Origin: Thermohalobaculum sp039028795
Lineage (GTDB): Bacteria; Pseudomonadota; Alphaproteobacteria; Rhodobacterales; Rhodobacteraceae
Assembly (NCBI GenBank): GCA_039028795.1
Contig: JBCCHJ010000005.1
Coordinates: 83,124-147,123, forward strand
Direction of reading: 5' to 3'
DNA: 64,000 nt
The position numbers were made by a program, and so were the translations under genes. The notes beneath the pieces are model-generated. The model was not told where the DNA came from and did no database searches. It saw nothing but the letters and a program-made list of their open reading frames with translations. Below, one piece after another: positions 51,944 through 60,800 of this stretch (position 1 is the stretch's first letter; every line of letters starts with the position of its first letter).

Positions 51944-52915
51944 ATGATGGATGTTCACGACCGCTCGATGATGGAGAACCTTTATTGGTGGGGCGTGCCG
52001 ACTCTCTTCCGGTGCGATCACACCGGACCAGAGGGCCAGGATATCGCTTTGGTTGGGGTCCCGCATTCCACCGGCAACGGCACAACCGAACGGGACCAGC
52101 ATCTTGGTCCCCGTGCTGTTCGGAATGTGTCTGCGGTTCAACGCAGGATGCACGGCCTCTTTGATATTGACCCTTGGACCAAAGCACGCGTGGCCGATGT
52201 TGGTGACGTGCCGTTTCCGCGTGCGAATGACAATGAAGACTGTATCGCGCGGATCACTGAGTTTTTCACCCGTGTCGACGCTACGGGTGCTCGGCCGGTA
52301 TCGATCGGGGGGGATCATTCGATCACCGGTGGAATTGTTCAGGCATTAGGAAACGGAAAACTAGCAGGCGGCGAAAAAGTGTGCTTCCTGCATCTGGACG
52401 CACATACAGACGTTTTTACCAAAGTAGACCACTTCTTAGGGGCCGAAAAGTCGGCGGCGCATTGGGGCGCCTATCTCGCTGACCAGGGGCAGGTCGATCC
52501 GGCACATTCCATGCAGATCGGCCTACGCGGCCATGCGCGGACCTTGGATTGGCTGCAGCCGTCCTATGATTATGGTTACAATGTCGTGACGATGCGGGAC
52601 TATCGCCGCCGCGGTGCTGTGGACGTTGTGGCTCAGATCAAAGAGGTTTTGGATGGGTGTCCGGTATATATAACCTTCGATCTGGATTGTCTGGATCCAA
52701 CCGTTGCACCGGCGGTTGCCAATCTTGAAGTCGGTGAATGCGGTTTCAACATGGATGAGGCGATCGAATTGCTGCATGCGGTGCGTGGGATGAACATCAT
52801 CGGCGGCGATGTCGTATGTATGATGCCGACAAAGGATCACCCGAACAACATGACCGCTTTGGTGGGGGGTGCGATAATGTTTGAGATGATCTCGATGATT
52901 GCGGAAAACCTTTAA
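51944..52915 (+). CDS. Ureohydrolase (arginase/agmatinase family)
   Basis: A 323-residue manganese enzyme that hydrolyses a guanidino group to urea. All metal motifs are present: GGDHSITGG, HLDAHTDVF (Asp-Ala-His-x-Asp), and TFDLDCLDPTVAP (Asp-x-Asp). The N-terminus and AHWGAYLADQGQVDPA insertion differ from classical agmatinase, and the family includes guanidinobutyrase and guanidinopropionase, so the substrate is not decided. ATG at 51944 is preceded by TTTGAGAGAAG. It lies 58 bp after the SDR on the same strand and ends in a strong terminator. Confidence 0.92.
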   Translation: MMDVHDRSMMENLYWWGVPTLFRCDHTGPEGQDIALVGVPHSTGNGTTERDQHLGPRAVRNVSAVQRRMHGLFDIDPWTKARVADVGDVPFPRANDNEDCIARITEFFTRVDATGARPVSIGGDHSITGGIVQALGNGKLAGGEKVCFLHLDAHTDVFTKVDHFLGAEKSAAHWGAYLADQGQVDPAHSMQIGLRGHARTLDWLQPSYDYGYNVVTMRDYRRRGAVDVVAQIKEVLDGCPVYITFDLDCLDPTVAPAVANLEVGECGFNMDEAIELLHAVRGMNIIGGDVVCMMPTKDHPNNMTALVGGAIMFEMISMIAENL

Positions 52916-52932
52916 ACGAAGCTGGGCATGTC

Positions 52933-52960
52933 CAGCGCCCGCCAAAAGCGGCGGGCGCTG
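52933..52960 (+). terminator. Intrinsic terminator after the ureohydrolase gene
   Basis: A perfect 11-bp stem (CAGCGCCCGCC with GGCGGGCGCTG) with a 6-nt loop is followed by TTTGATTT, 18 bp after the stop. Confidence 0.92.
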
Positions 52961-52974
52961 TTTGATTTGCATAG

Positions 52975-53244
52975 TTAGGCGACTTCTACCTCCCGCAGCA
53001 GACGTTCGGTCTTGGCGTCTTCCAGCTTGTGATGGAACAACGAGGCCTCATGTTCGTCGCGAAGGGTCTTGGCCAAGGTGAATGCCGAGCCGGTTGAGAA
53101 CAGCAGTCCCATACCCAGGAAAGCCTTCATCGGTAGTGTGATTTCCATTGCCCAGATACCGATTCCTGTGACGCCAAGGGCGACTGCAAAACTGATATAG
53201 CAAAATAGGATCCAAGCTTTTGAATTCTGAGTGTGCGGTGTCAT
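52975..53244 (-). CDS. YiaA/YiaB-family inner membrane protein
   Basis: An 89-residue protein with two hydrophobic helices (WILFCYISFAVALGVTGIGIW and KAFLGMGLLFSTGSAFTLA) joined by a short MEITLPM turn, then a cytosolic KTLRDEHEA motif and a charged C-terminal coil. The two-helix layout and KAFLGMG to TLAKTLRDEHE are characteristic of YiaA/YiaB-type proteins. Its function is unknown. It follows pspA on the same strand, 11 bp after that stop, so it belongs to the stress operon controlled by the palindromic operators. Confidence 0.85.
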   Translation of the reverse strand: MTPHTQNSKAWILFCYISFAVALGVTGIGIWAMEITLPMKAFLGMGLLFSTGSAFTLAKTLRDEHEASLFHHKLEDAKTERLLREVEVA

Positions 53245-53255
53245 TGTTTTTTCTC

Positions 53256-53939
53256 CTATTGGTTGGTTTGTTGATCGGATGAGAGGCGCGCCAAAAGCGC
53301 GTTACGTCTGGATTTGCTTTCTGTAGTCAGTCCGGCGCCTTTAATCCGGGCATCGAGGCCGCCCGGGTCGGCGCGAAGTTCATCCATCGCCGAGCAAATA
53401 TCTTCCTCAGCGTCGTTCACGCCGCGGACTCGCGCGGCCATATCTTCGGCCAAGTGCAGTGCACATTGATCTGGGCCACCTGAAAGCTGTGCCATGACCT
53501 TTCTGGATTGCGCCCCGGACCGCGCCATCCGCAGTTCCGCAGCGAGGGTAGATATGCGTCTTTCAGCAGAGGAAAGTCCTTCGCGGATCTTGGCAATGCG
53601 CTGTTCCAGATCGGCAATCGCTTTCAGTGCCAGATCTTTGTGATCTTCCAGCGCGATGATGCGATCAGCAATTTCGGCTGCCGGTTCGGTCTCTTCAGCT
53701 TTGATCGCGTCCCGGGCAGACTTCTCCCGCTCTTCAATCTCAGTGATCAAAGACTGCAGCCGCTTTTCTTCTGCTGACTTGCGGGCCATCAGGGCTGCAC
53801 AGGTCTGTTGACCCTTTGTGACGTTAGCTTTGGCATCGCGCAGGTGCTGCGCTAGCAACGTAGTTCCGTTTGCATCGATCAGAGCGTCTTCGGCATCTGC
53901 GGCCCTCGCTCTGAAGAGTGTCGTTAGTGTTCTGATCAT
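53256..53939 (-). CDS. pspA: PspA/IM30-family membrane stress protein
   Basis: A 227-residue, almost wholly alpha-helical coiled-coil protein. IRTLTTLFRARAADAEDALIDANG opens with the usual amphipathic helix of PspA, and long heptad-rich helices follow to about residue 170. It is expected to coat and stabilise the inner membrane when it is damaged. ATG at 53939 has GGAGCGG upstream; a TetR-type palindrome (53949-53976) overlaps the region just upstream, so the divergent regulator probably represses it. E. coli-style PspB, PspC and sigma-54 PspF are absent; the partner is YiaAB. Confidence 0.9.
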   Translation of the reverse strand: MIRTLTTLFRARAADAEDALIDANGTTLLAQHLRDAKANVTKGQQTCAALMARKSAEEKRLQSLITEIEEREKSARDAIKAEETEPAAEIADRIIALEDHKDLALKAIADLEQRIAKIREGLSSAERRISTLAAELRMARSGAQSRKVMAQLSGGPDQCALHLAEDMAARVRGVNDAEEDICSAMDELRADPGGLDARIKGAGLTTESKSRRNALLARLSSDQQTNQ

Positions 53940-53948
53940 CGGTCCGCT

Positions 53949-53976
53949 CCATATTTGAACAGTGTTCAATATATGG
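53949..53976. promoter_or_regulatory. TetR-type operator 1, upstream of pspA
   Basis: TTGAACA and TGTTCAA form a perfect 15-bp palindrome (53955-53969) around one G, flanked by CCATAT and ATATGG, which extend the symmetry with one extra base. It lies 16 bp before the pspA start, so repression by steric block is plausible. Confidence 0.75.
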
Positions 53977-54006
53977 AATCACCTGACGCGAACGTCAATA
54001 GAAATA

Positions 54007-54021
54007 TTGATCAATGTTCAA
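54007..54021. promoter_or_regulatory. TetR-type operator 2, upstream of the tetR gene
   Basis: TTGATCAATGTTCAA matches operator 1 at 13 of 15 positions. It lies 36 bp before the regulator start, and its centre is 52 bp from that of operator 1. Two similar sites in a divergent gap fit autoregulation plus control of pspA. Confidence 0.7.
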
Positions 54022-54056
54022 ATTGACTGCGCAACGCTGATCCGGCAGAAGGGGCT

Positions 54057-54647
54057 ATGGTTAAAAAACATAGACCTCATGATGAGTTGCGCGCCGAAAT
54101 TCTCGCCGTAGCGACAAAGGCCGTCACAGAAGGCGGAGCGTCCGCAGTGTCTGCGCGCAGCATTGCGCAGGCCGTCGATGTCTCAGTCGGCACGATCTAC
54201 AATTTGTTCGGTCATCTCGACGGGCTCGTCCGCGCCGTGAATTTCCAGCACATGCAGGATCTCTACGGTTTGCTGTCAGAAGCTGTTCAGCAGGCAGGGG
54301 ATAGTCCAGAAGACCGTTTGCTTGCGATGGGTGAAACTTACCTTAAGTTCGCTCAAGCGTCGCCACGACGGTGGGAAACCCTGTTTCGATATGAAGCCGA
54401 GACGCCAACCGAAGACCGACTGGATCAAGCAGAAGACGCACTCTTTGCCTTACTTCAAAGCGCTTCCGGCAAACAGGAAAGCAAAGAAGTTCTGAGCGCG
54501 CTGTGGGCCGCAGTTCACGGAGTGGTGGAGCTTGCGATCGGTCGCAGACTGACGCTGGGCCGCGACAAACCGCTGGATCATATTCACTTGATCATCAAGG
54601 CCGGACTGCGCGGCGTCCAAGCGCTGCGGGCGGAGGGAGGCCTATAA
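54057..54647 (+). CDS. TetR/AcrR-family transcriptional regulator
   Basis: A 196-residue repressor. The N-terminal helix-turn-helix is GASAVSARSIAQAVDVSVGTIYNLFGHLDGLVRAV (about residues 26-60), the C-terminal ligand domain is helical. It is divergent from pspA with two matching palindromes between them, so it most likely represses pspA-yiaAB and itself. The signal is unknown; a membrane-stress or small hydrophobic ligand would be sensible. ATG at 54057 follows AGAAGGGG. Confidence 0.92.
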   Translation: MVKKHRPHDELRAEILAVATKAVTEGGASAVSARSIAQAVDVSVGTIYNLFGHLDGLVRAVNFQHMQDLYGLLSEAVQQAGDSPEDRLLAMGETYLKFAQASPRRWETLFRYEAETPTEDRLDQAEDALFALLQSASGKQESKEVLSALWAAVHGVVELAIGRRLTLGRDKPLDHIHLIIKAGLRGVQALRAEGGL

Positions 54648-54749
54648 CCCGGCGCGCCTCGATAAAATTTTACCAAATGCAAAGAATCACCACTGGACAT
54701 TGCTGAAGATTGATCAAAGTCTCTGATCATAGCGTCAGGGAGCAGGGCG

Positions 54750-55760
54750 ATGCTAAAGCGGATCGTTTGGATCTTTGCATCCATCGTGGGAACAGGTTTC
54801 TTTTTACAAGCCTGTGCAGCCTATCAGCCTGGACCGGTGTCGATCACGATCGATCGTGGTCAAGAGGGAAGAATCTATTTTACGTCGCAGGATGCGTATG
54901 ACTTCGCCGACGTTCTGAAAGGTCAGGCGCAGTCCCGGATCATCCATGGCGACCTTACTCTGCCGCCGCCAGACTTTCCTTTACGTGGCGGTATCATTCT
55001 AAGCCACGGGTCCGGCGGGCCATCTGGTTTGCATGAACGCACCGGAGCCTGGTTGGCCAAACAAGGCCTGGCCGTTTTTCGTCTGGACCACTTCGGACCG
55101 CGTAACGTGAGTTCGACAGCCAGGGATCAGATAAAGATCACCGCCCAGGGCATGCTGGTGGACGTTATCGCAGCGCGCCAATTGCTGGCCACACATCCTG
55201 ATCTGGATGCGGCGAAAATAGGCCACATGGGTTGGTCGAAGGGCGGAATTGTCGCTCTCAGCTCAGCCGTGGACCGTCTCAGCAAATATGCGGGTGCCGA
55301 AATGCCATTAGCGTTCGCCGTGGCCTACTATCCGTTTTGCGGGTTCGGCCTGGGGACAGAGAAGGTCTCAACGCCATTGCTGATCCAGATCGGAGCCGAA
55401 GACAATTGGACCCCGGCCGCGCCATGCCAGACCCTGGTTGACGCCTGGCAATCCCAAGGTGCGCCGGTCGAAATCGATGTTTATCCGAACGCGCGCCATG
55501 GCTTTGACAGCCGTCTTGGAAACTCCGAGTTCTCTGGCGCCGTTACTGTGCGTGACACAACATCAAGCTGCACATTATCGGTGGATGAGAATGGTCGCAC
55601 CGTGAGTCTGGATGGGTCCTACACCTTATCGACACCCGAGGGCCGGATAGCTTATCTGCAGGCCTGCGGCACCCGAGGCGTCACATATGGTGGCAATCCT
55701 ACGGCAAAGGATGCGTCATGGGCGCGGATAAAGGCATTCATCGACAAACACCTGCCGTGA
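54750..55760 (+). CDS. Dienelactone-hydrolase-like lipoprotein
   Basis: A 336-residue alpha/beta hydrolase. The N-terminus is a lipoprotein signal ending in LQAC (Cys22), so it is anchored to a membrane facing the periplasm. The catalytic triad is visible: Ser163 in GWSKGG, Asp218 in GAEDNWTP and His250 in NARHGFD, a dienelactone-hydrolase arrangement although the nucleophile is Ser rather than Cys. The oxyanion region is LSHGSGGPSGLHE. The natural substrate is unknown. It starts 102 bp after the tetR stop; the ribosome site is AGGGAG. Confidence 0.85.
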   Translation: MLKRIVWIFASIVGTGFFLQACAAYQPGPVSITIDRGQEGRIYFTSQDAYDFADVLKGQAQSRIIHGDLTLPPPDFPLRGGIILSHGSGGPSGLHERTGAWLAKQGLAVFRLDHFGPRNVSSTARDQIKITAQGMLVDVIAARQLLATHPDLDAAKIGHMGWSKGGIVALSSAVDRLSKYAGAEMPLAFAVAYYPFCGFGLGTEKVSTPLLIQIGAEDNWTPAAPCQTLVDAWQSQGAPVEIDVYPNARHGFDSRLGNSEFSGAVTVRDTTSSCTLSVDENGRTVSLDGSYTLSTPEGRIAYLQACGTRGVTYGGNPTAKDASWARIKAFIDKHLP

Positions 55761-55820
55761 TGGCTTGAACTCTGACCCCCTGCCGCGCAGGTTGTTGCGC
55801 GTATCTTGGGGGACCTGCCC

Positions 55821-56981
55821 GTGAGCTTCGACAAACACGGCCTTTGCGTTCTGACGGCTGGGTCATCGCTGGCCTTTGTCTTTGGGTCCGTTCATGCGTT
55901 TTCTGTTTTCCTGGAACCGTTAGAGCAAATTTTTTCTGCAAGCAGGGCCGACGTCTCTTTGACCTATTCTATTGCATTGGTGTGCATAACCGCGGCTGTC
56001 ACGCTCGGGCATAGAATATATGGTCTTCTACCCGCCTCAGGATTGGTCGCCTGTATCGCAGCCCTTGGGACGATAGGCGCCTTTTGGGCTGGCTCGGCAG
56101 AGTCCCTGTGGCAGGTTTGGTTGGGTTATGGCGTTCTCCTGGGCTTCGCCAATGGGCTCGGATATGGATTCTCCCTACAGATCTCTGCGCAGGCCAATCC
56201 CGGTCAAGAAGGCTTAGCAATGGGCGTCGTGACGGCGGCCTACGCACTGGGTGCCACCGTCTTTACGTTTTGGTTTGATGCAATTGTTCAGCGGCCTGAT
56301 GGCTTTGCTCGCGCGATGCGTGGGATGATGATTGTGCTTGTAATCCTTGCGATCGGCGCGGCTTTGTTGTTGACGCTGGTTCGCGCACGGTTCAAGAGCA
56401 CGCCGACCGAACATTCGGAAATCCCGTCAATTTCCGTCACACGCATAATTTTGCTTTGGCTGGCCTATGGATGTGCCGTCGCAGCCGGACTTATGGCAAC
56501 CGGGCATGCGATAGGTATCGCCATGGCTGGCGGCGTCTCGCCCGAACTGCTGGTCGCTGCTCCGATTGCTATCGCCATTTGCAATATGGTCGGCAGTCTT
56601 TGCGGTGGGGTATTGACGGACCGTCTAGCGCCCGGACCGTTGCTGGTTGGGCTTCCGTTTGTGTCGGCCATAACGCTGGCGGTTTTGGCTTCGGGTTTAT
56701 TGCCCCAGATCTTGATCGGCCTTGGGGTGATCGGCTTCATCTATGGCGCAGTGATCTCGGTATATCCGGCCGTAATAGCCCGGCGTTTTGGCGTCGCGGT
56801 TGGCGTGAAAATATATGGCCGTGTTTTTACGGCTTGGGCGGTGGCTGGTTTAGGAGGGCCATGGCTGGCTGGATGGCTCTATGACAGCACCGGGGGCTAT
56901 GCTGTTGCTCTGATGATCGCAGCGGGGATTAGCGCGCTGTCAGCATTCATCGCCATGACGATTAGATCTGAGACCCTGTGA
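55821..56981 (+). CDS. Major facilitator superfamily transporter
   Basis: A 386-residue polytopic protein with about twelve helices. The N-half has HAFSVFLEPLEQIFSASRADV and GYGVLLGFANGLGYGFSL, characteristic of the oxalate/formate antiporter-like MFS branch; GVLTDRLAPGP is the second-half loop. The start is GTG at 55821, which has GGGGGA upstream; the TTG at 55806 has none. It follows the hydrolase by 60 bp and may be co-transcribed. The substrate is probably an organic acid, by family resemblance only. Confidence 0.87.
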   Translation: MSFDKHGLCVLTAGSSLAFVFGSVHAFSVFLEPLEQIFSASRADVSLTYSIALVCITAAVTLGHRIYGLLPASGLVACIAALGTIGAFWAGSAESLWQVWLGYGVLLGFANGLGYGFSLQISAQANPGQEGLAMGVVTAAYALGATVFTFWFDAIVQRPDGFARAMRGMMIVLVILAIGAALLLTLVRARFKSTPTEHSEIPSISVTRIILLWLAYGCAVAAGLMATGHAIGIAMAGGVSPELLVAAPIAIAICNMVGSLCGGVLTDRLAPGPLLVGLPFVSAITLAVLASGLLPQILIGLGVIGFIYGAVISVYPAVIARRFGVAVGVKIYGRVFTAWAVAGLGGPWLAGWLYDSTGGYAVALMIAAGISALSAFIAMTIRSETL

Positions 56982-57018
56982 GGCCGGAGCCCAAAGGCCC
57001 CAAACCGCATTCATCCCA

Positions 57019-57999
57019 TCAGTTCTGCGAACGTAGCTTCGGATCCAGCGCATCGCGAACAGCATCGCCGAAAAGGTTGAAGCCAAAAACAGCCAGCGTG
57101 ATCGCCAGGCCGGGATAGATCGCCAGGAATGCTTCTTCCCGAATGAACTCCTGCGATGATCTCAGCATCAGCCCCCAGGCAGGCGTCGGTTCTTGCACAC
57201 CGAGGCCCAGGAAGGACAGCGACGCTTCCAAAAGGATGGCTTGCCCGACAAAGGCCGTCAGCATGATCAGGAATGGTGCCATGACGTTCGGCACCATGTG
57301 GCGCATGATGATCCTGCTATGCGAAAAGCCGTTGGCCCGGGCCGCGTCAACAAAGGGAATTTCCCGGATCGCCAGCGCAGAAGACCGGACCACCCGGGCA
57401 CATTTCGGGATGAAGGGGATCGTGATCGCGATGATCACGAAATAGATCGAGTAATCGTTCGGATTCTGGACGTCCAGAACCTGCAGCACCGCCCGGCTGG
57501 CAATCACGATAGTTAGCGCCAGGATGATCAGCGGGAAGGCCATCAGAATGTCCATCAGCCGCTGCATGATCGTATCGGTCCAGCCGCCGAAATAGGCCGA
57601 AGCAACACCCAGGACCAATCCGACAAAGGCGCCTAGAACGGCACAAACAATGCCGACGAAAAGGGCCGTGCGGGCGCCATAGACAATACGGGTGAAGACA
57701 TCACGGCCGAATTCATCCGCACCCAACAGGAAATAGGCCCCAGTGGCGTCAGAATTCGAATAGGGCCGGGTGAACTGGTCAAAGAACTCGCCAGACTCCG
57801 GATCGTGGGTCGTCAGCACGTCCGCAAAGATCGCCATGATGACAAAGATAATCACCAGCATCAGACCGGCGCTGCCTAAGGGTTGTTTTTTGACGAACGT
57901 CCAGGCCCGCGTCAGCAGAGACGGGGCGGGGGGCAACTCGTCATTTTCCAGGCCCTTGAAAGCCGGTGATGTTTTGTCGGGATCCGAGGTCGTGGACAT
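57019..57999 (-). CDS. Oligopeptide/dipeptide-type ABC transporter permease (DppC/OppC)
   Basis: A 326-residue inner-membrane permease. It has a long N-terminal cytosolic tail, then TWTF-like first helix and a periplasmic loop PESGEFFDQFTRPY. The EAA-type coupling loop is DAARANGFSHSRIIMRHMVPN, which contacts the ATPase. LGADEFGRDVFTRIVYGART is the DppC/OppC signature. It lies 10 bp after the DppB-type permease and closes the operon in the direction of transcription. Confidence 0.94.
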   Translation of the reverse strand: MSTTSDPDKTSPAFKGLENDELPPAPSLLTRAWTFVKKQPLGSAGLMLVIIFVIMAIFADVLTTHDPESGEFFDQFTRPYSNSDATGAYFLLGADEFGRDVFTRIVYGARTALFVGIVCAVLGAFVGLVLGVASAYFGGWTDTIMQRLMDILMAFPLIILALTIVIASRAVLQVLDVQNPNDYSIYFVIIAITIPFIPKCARVVRSSALAIREIPFVDAARANGFSHSRIIMRHMVPNVMAPFLIMLTAFVGQAILLEASLSFLGLGVQEPTPAWGLMLRSSQEFIREEAFLAIYPGLAITLAVFGFNLFGDAVRDALDPKLRSQN

Positions 58000-58009
58000 G
58001 GGTCTTTCC

Positions 58010-58981
58010 TCAGCTATAGCGGATGCGCGGGTCCAGCCACGCGTACATCAGGTCGATCACGAAATTGGTGACCACGAAGACCAGCACGATGGTCATCACG
58101 ATACCCTGGGTCATCGTGTAATCGTTAAAGGTCACACTATCGACCAGCAGGCGGCCCAGGCCGTTCAGGTTGAACACCTGCTCGGTCACCACCAATCCGC
58201 CCATCAGGAAGGCGAACTCAATGCCGATCACAGTGACGACCGGCAGCATGGCGTTTTTCAGAGCATGTCGATTGACGATAACCTTTTCGACCACGCCTTT
58301 CGCCCGGGCAGTGCGCACATAGTCTTCACGTAAAACTTCCAGCAGCGAAGACCGGGTCATCCGGGTGGCCACCGCTGAGTACCGGTATCCCGTGGCCAGC
58401 GCGGGCCAGATCAGCATCGACAAGTTATAGGCGGGGTCTTCCCATATCGGTCGGTAGTCCAACGGGGGTAGCCATCTGGTGCCCGTTATCATCTCCGAGA
58501 CGCTGAGAATCCCAAGTATGATCAGGATTCCCAGCCAGAAACTGGGCATGGCAATCCCAGCGATGGAGACGGTTCGGACCACATAGTCTATCCATGTGTT
58601 CTGATAGACTGCACTCAAGGTTCCTAAAGGCAGGGCGATGATGATCGACACAATTGTCGCCATGATCGCAACTTGTAGCGACAGTTCGAACCGTTTGCCC
58701 ATTTCTTCGGCGACCGAACGCCCGGTCCACATGCTCTTGCCCAGGTCCAGCACTGCCAAATCGCCAACAAAGTTGAAAAACTGGGTCGCCAGGGAGTCAT
58801 TAAGCCCCAGTTCGTCCCGGCATATTTCTATCTGTTCTGGGTCAAAGAACCCGCCTTCGCCGCCTTCACGCAGCTCGCATACGTCGCCTGGCAGCGCGCG
58901 CAAAAGGAAGAAAATCAAAAAAGCCGCACCTATGACCGTAGGGATCATCAACAAGAGGCGCTTTAGAATATACTGCCACAT
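58010..58981 (-). CDS. Oligopeptide/dipeptide-type ABC transporter permease (DppB/OppB)
   Basis: A 323-residue permease with the N-terminal helix YILKRLLLMIPTVIGAAFLIFF and the DppB signature RALPGD just after it. The EAA loop is YVRTARAKGVVEKVIVNRHALKN. About six helices follow. It pairs with the DppC-type permease downstream to form the membrane channel. The gap to the binding-protein gene upstream is about 106 bp. Confidence 0.95.
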   Translation of the reverse strand: MWQYILKRLLLMIPTVIGAAFLIFFLLRALPGDVCELREGGEGGFFDPEQIEICRDELGLNDSLATQFFNFVGDLAVLDLGKSMWTGRSVAEEMGKRFELSLQVAIMATIVSIIIALPLGTLSAVYQNTWIDYVVRTVSIAGIAMPSFWLGILIILGILSVSEMITGTRWLPPLDYRPIWEDPAYNLSMLIWPALATGYRYSAVATRMTRSSLLEVLREDYVRTARAKGVVEKVIVNRHALKNAMLPVVTVIGIEFAFLMGGLVVTEQVFNLNGLGRLLVDSVTFNDYTMTQGIVMTIVLVFVVTNFVIDLMYAWLDPRIRYS

Positions 58982-59087
58982 TTGGGTTTAGACCTTGTCG
59001 TCGGCGGCTTTGGTGCAGGATGGGTTTGCACCCATCCCACATTGGCTCTTCTTGGGCGGCCAGGCATGGCCCGGCCGTCCAGTTCGA

Positions 59088-60698
59088 TTAGCTTTCTTTG
59101 TCCAGCCAGATCTGATCAAGCTGCTGACCCAGATAGTGAGAAGGCGCGATCTTCCAGCCTTTCACGTAATCCCGGTGCGGGTTGATCTTGTACCACCAGA
59201 GCGTGATGAACTGCGTGGCTTTCTCGTCCAGGACAGCTTTCTCCAGCTTGCGCATGATAGCCCGCTGTTCGTCTTCGGTGCCTGCGCGCAGCAGGTCCTG
59301 GTACATCTGCTCCAGTTCTGGATCCTCGTTCTGGGTGAAGTTATTGCCAGAAGAGGGGATGAACTTGGACACATCAGCGATCGGGTTGATCACCGACTGA
59401 CAGTTGAAGTCGATCGACACGTCGAAGTCGAACTTCTTGCGCAGAATGTCATAGAACACCGGGGTCGGGTTCACGTTCTGATCGAAGTTCAGGCCAACCT
59501 TCTTCCACTGGTCAATCAACCAGGTGCCGACAACCTTGTAAGGTTGGTCAACGCCGCGGTTGTTGAAGCTGTAGGACTTGGAAAGGTCCACACCGGCTTC
59601 TTCCAGCAGACGCTTGGCCTCTGCCCGGTTGGCTTCCATGTCCGTGCCATAGCCTGACAGGGCTTCCAGTTCTTCTTGTGAAGCAGCCAGCGGGTGGTTC
59701 GGGAAGACGATCCCGCCAACCGTTTTCACGATCGCGATCTTGCTGAGGTACTTGGACCCGCCCCAGCGGTCGATGGCCAGCGTCAAAGCCTTACGGACAC
59801 GCGGATCATCAAACGGTGGACGCTTGTGGTTCGGCGTTGCCAGCAGCACGCAGTTCCAGTCGCTTTCCTGCACAACGATCTTGTCGCCAAGGGCGTTGAC
59901 CAGAGCATCACGCTGTTTCGGCGGGAAGCCACGGAATTCGATGCCGGCACGATCGCCTTCGATGGCCTGCACGCGGGCTGCCAGTTTAGGTGCTGCGATC
60001 GCTTTGAAGCCATCCAGGTAGGGGCGGCCTTCGTGGTGATAGTCGTCAAATTTGACGCCTGACACGAATGCGCCTGGCTGGTGCTCGACAAACTTGAACG
60101 GGCCAGAGCCGTTGACGTTCGTCTGGTGCCATTTCAGGCCATGCTCTGCCAGATCCTCATCCGCATAGATGAAGTTAAACGGCGAAGCCATCGAGGGAAG
60201 ATAAGCGCCCGATGGGAACTTCAGCTTCATCTCGTAGGTATGGCTGTCGACAACGCTGTGTGAGTCGACCATGGCGTAGAACGCTTTCCGCGAAGACCGG
60301 ATACCTTCCGGTGGGAAGATGATCTTCTCGTACGTTGCAAAGACGTCATTGGCGTCCAGGTCTTGCCCGTTGTGGAACTTCAGGCCTTTTTTGATCTTGT
60401 AGGTCCAGGTTAGACCATCTTCCGAACCTTCGAAGCTTTCGCAGACATCGCACTCGAAGTCGTTCTCGGACGGATTGCCGGGATTGACCCGGATCAAAAG
60501 GCTGTAGAACGGGGCAATCGGGTGGATCATCCCAAAGGTTGTCTCGGCATGGCCGTCATAGGACGGAATTTTCGAGCCAACCACGAAGTCCAGCGTACCG
60601 CCGGATTTCGGAGTGCCATGGCCATCTGCCATAGCACCGCCGGCAAACGCGACAAGAGCCGTCGCGCCAATAGCGGCTTTCCAGAATTTGGTGCGCAT
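59088..60698 (-). CDS. ABC transporter periplasmic substrate-binding protein (peptide/nickel family 5)
   Basis: A 536-residue exported protein. The signal peptide is KAAIGATALVAFAGGAMADG, from ATG 60698 (GGGAGG upstream); the longer start at 60722 adds a non-signal end. The mature chain is a family-5 solute-binding protein: TWTYKIKKGLKFHNGQDLDA and GSGPFKFVEHQPGAF are typical. Four Cys in the first 100 residues are unusual. The ligand is probably a peptide or a related opine/oligosaccharide; it cannot be told. Expression is expected to be the highest of the five genes, with a hairpin-free gap on both sides. Confidence 0.94.
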   Translation of the reverse strand: MRTKFWKAAIGATALVAFAGGAMADGHGTPKSGGTLDFVVGSKIPSYDGHAETTFGMIHPIAPFYSLLIRVNPGNPSENDFECDVCESFEGSEDGLTWTYKIKKGLKFHNGQDLDANDVFATYEKIIFPPEGIRSSRKAFYAMVDSHSVVDSHTYEMKLKFPSGAYLPSMASPFNFIYADEDLAEHGLKWHQTNVNGSGPFKFVEHQPGAFVSGVKFDDYHHEGRPYLDGFKAIAAPKLAARVQAIEGDRAGIEFRGFPPKQRDALVNALGDKIVVQESDWNCVLLATPNHKRPPFDDPRVRKALTLAIDRWGGSKYLSKIAIVKTVGGIVFPNHPLAASQEELEALSGYGTDMEANRAEAKRLLEEAGVDLSKSYSFNNRGVDQPYKVVGTWLIDQWKKVGLNFDQNVNPTPVFYDILRKKFDFDVSIDFNCQSVINPIADVSKFIPSSGNNFTQNEDPELEQMYQDLLRAGTEDEQRAIMRKLEKAVLDEKATQFITLWWYKINPHRDYVKGWKIAPSHYLGQQLDQIWLDKES

Positions 60699-60800
60699 AA
60701 GGTACCTCCCTAGGTTGCTCACCGGTTCTCCAAGGGTCTTTTAAGCGCGCCCTTCGTACGCCTCCCCGGTGGCCCGGGTGTTCTTGTTGTCTACTCTTGC

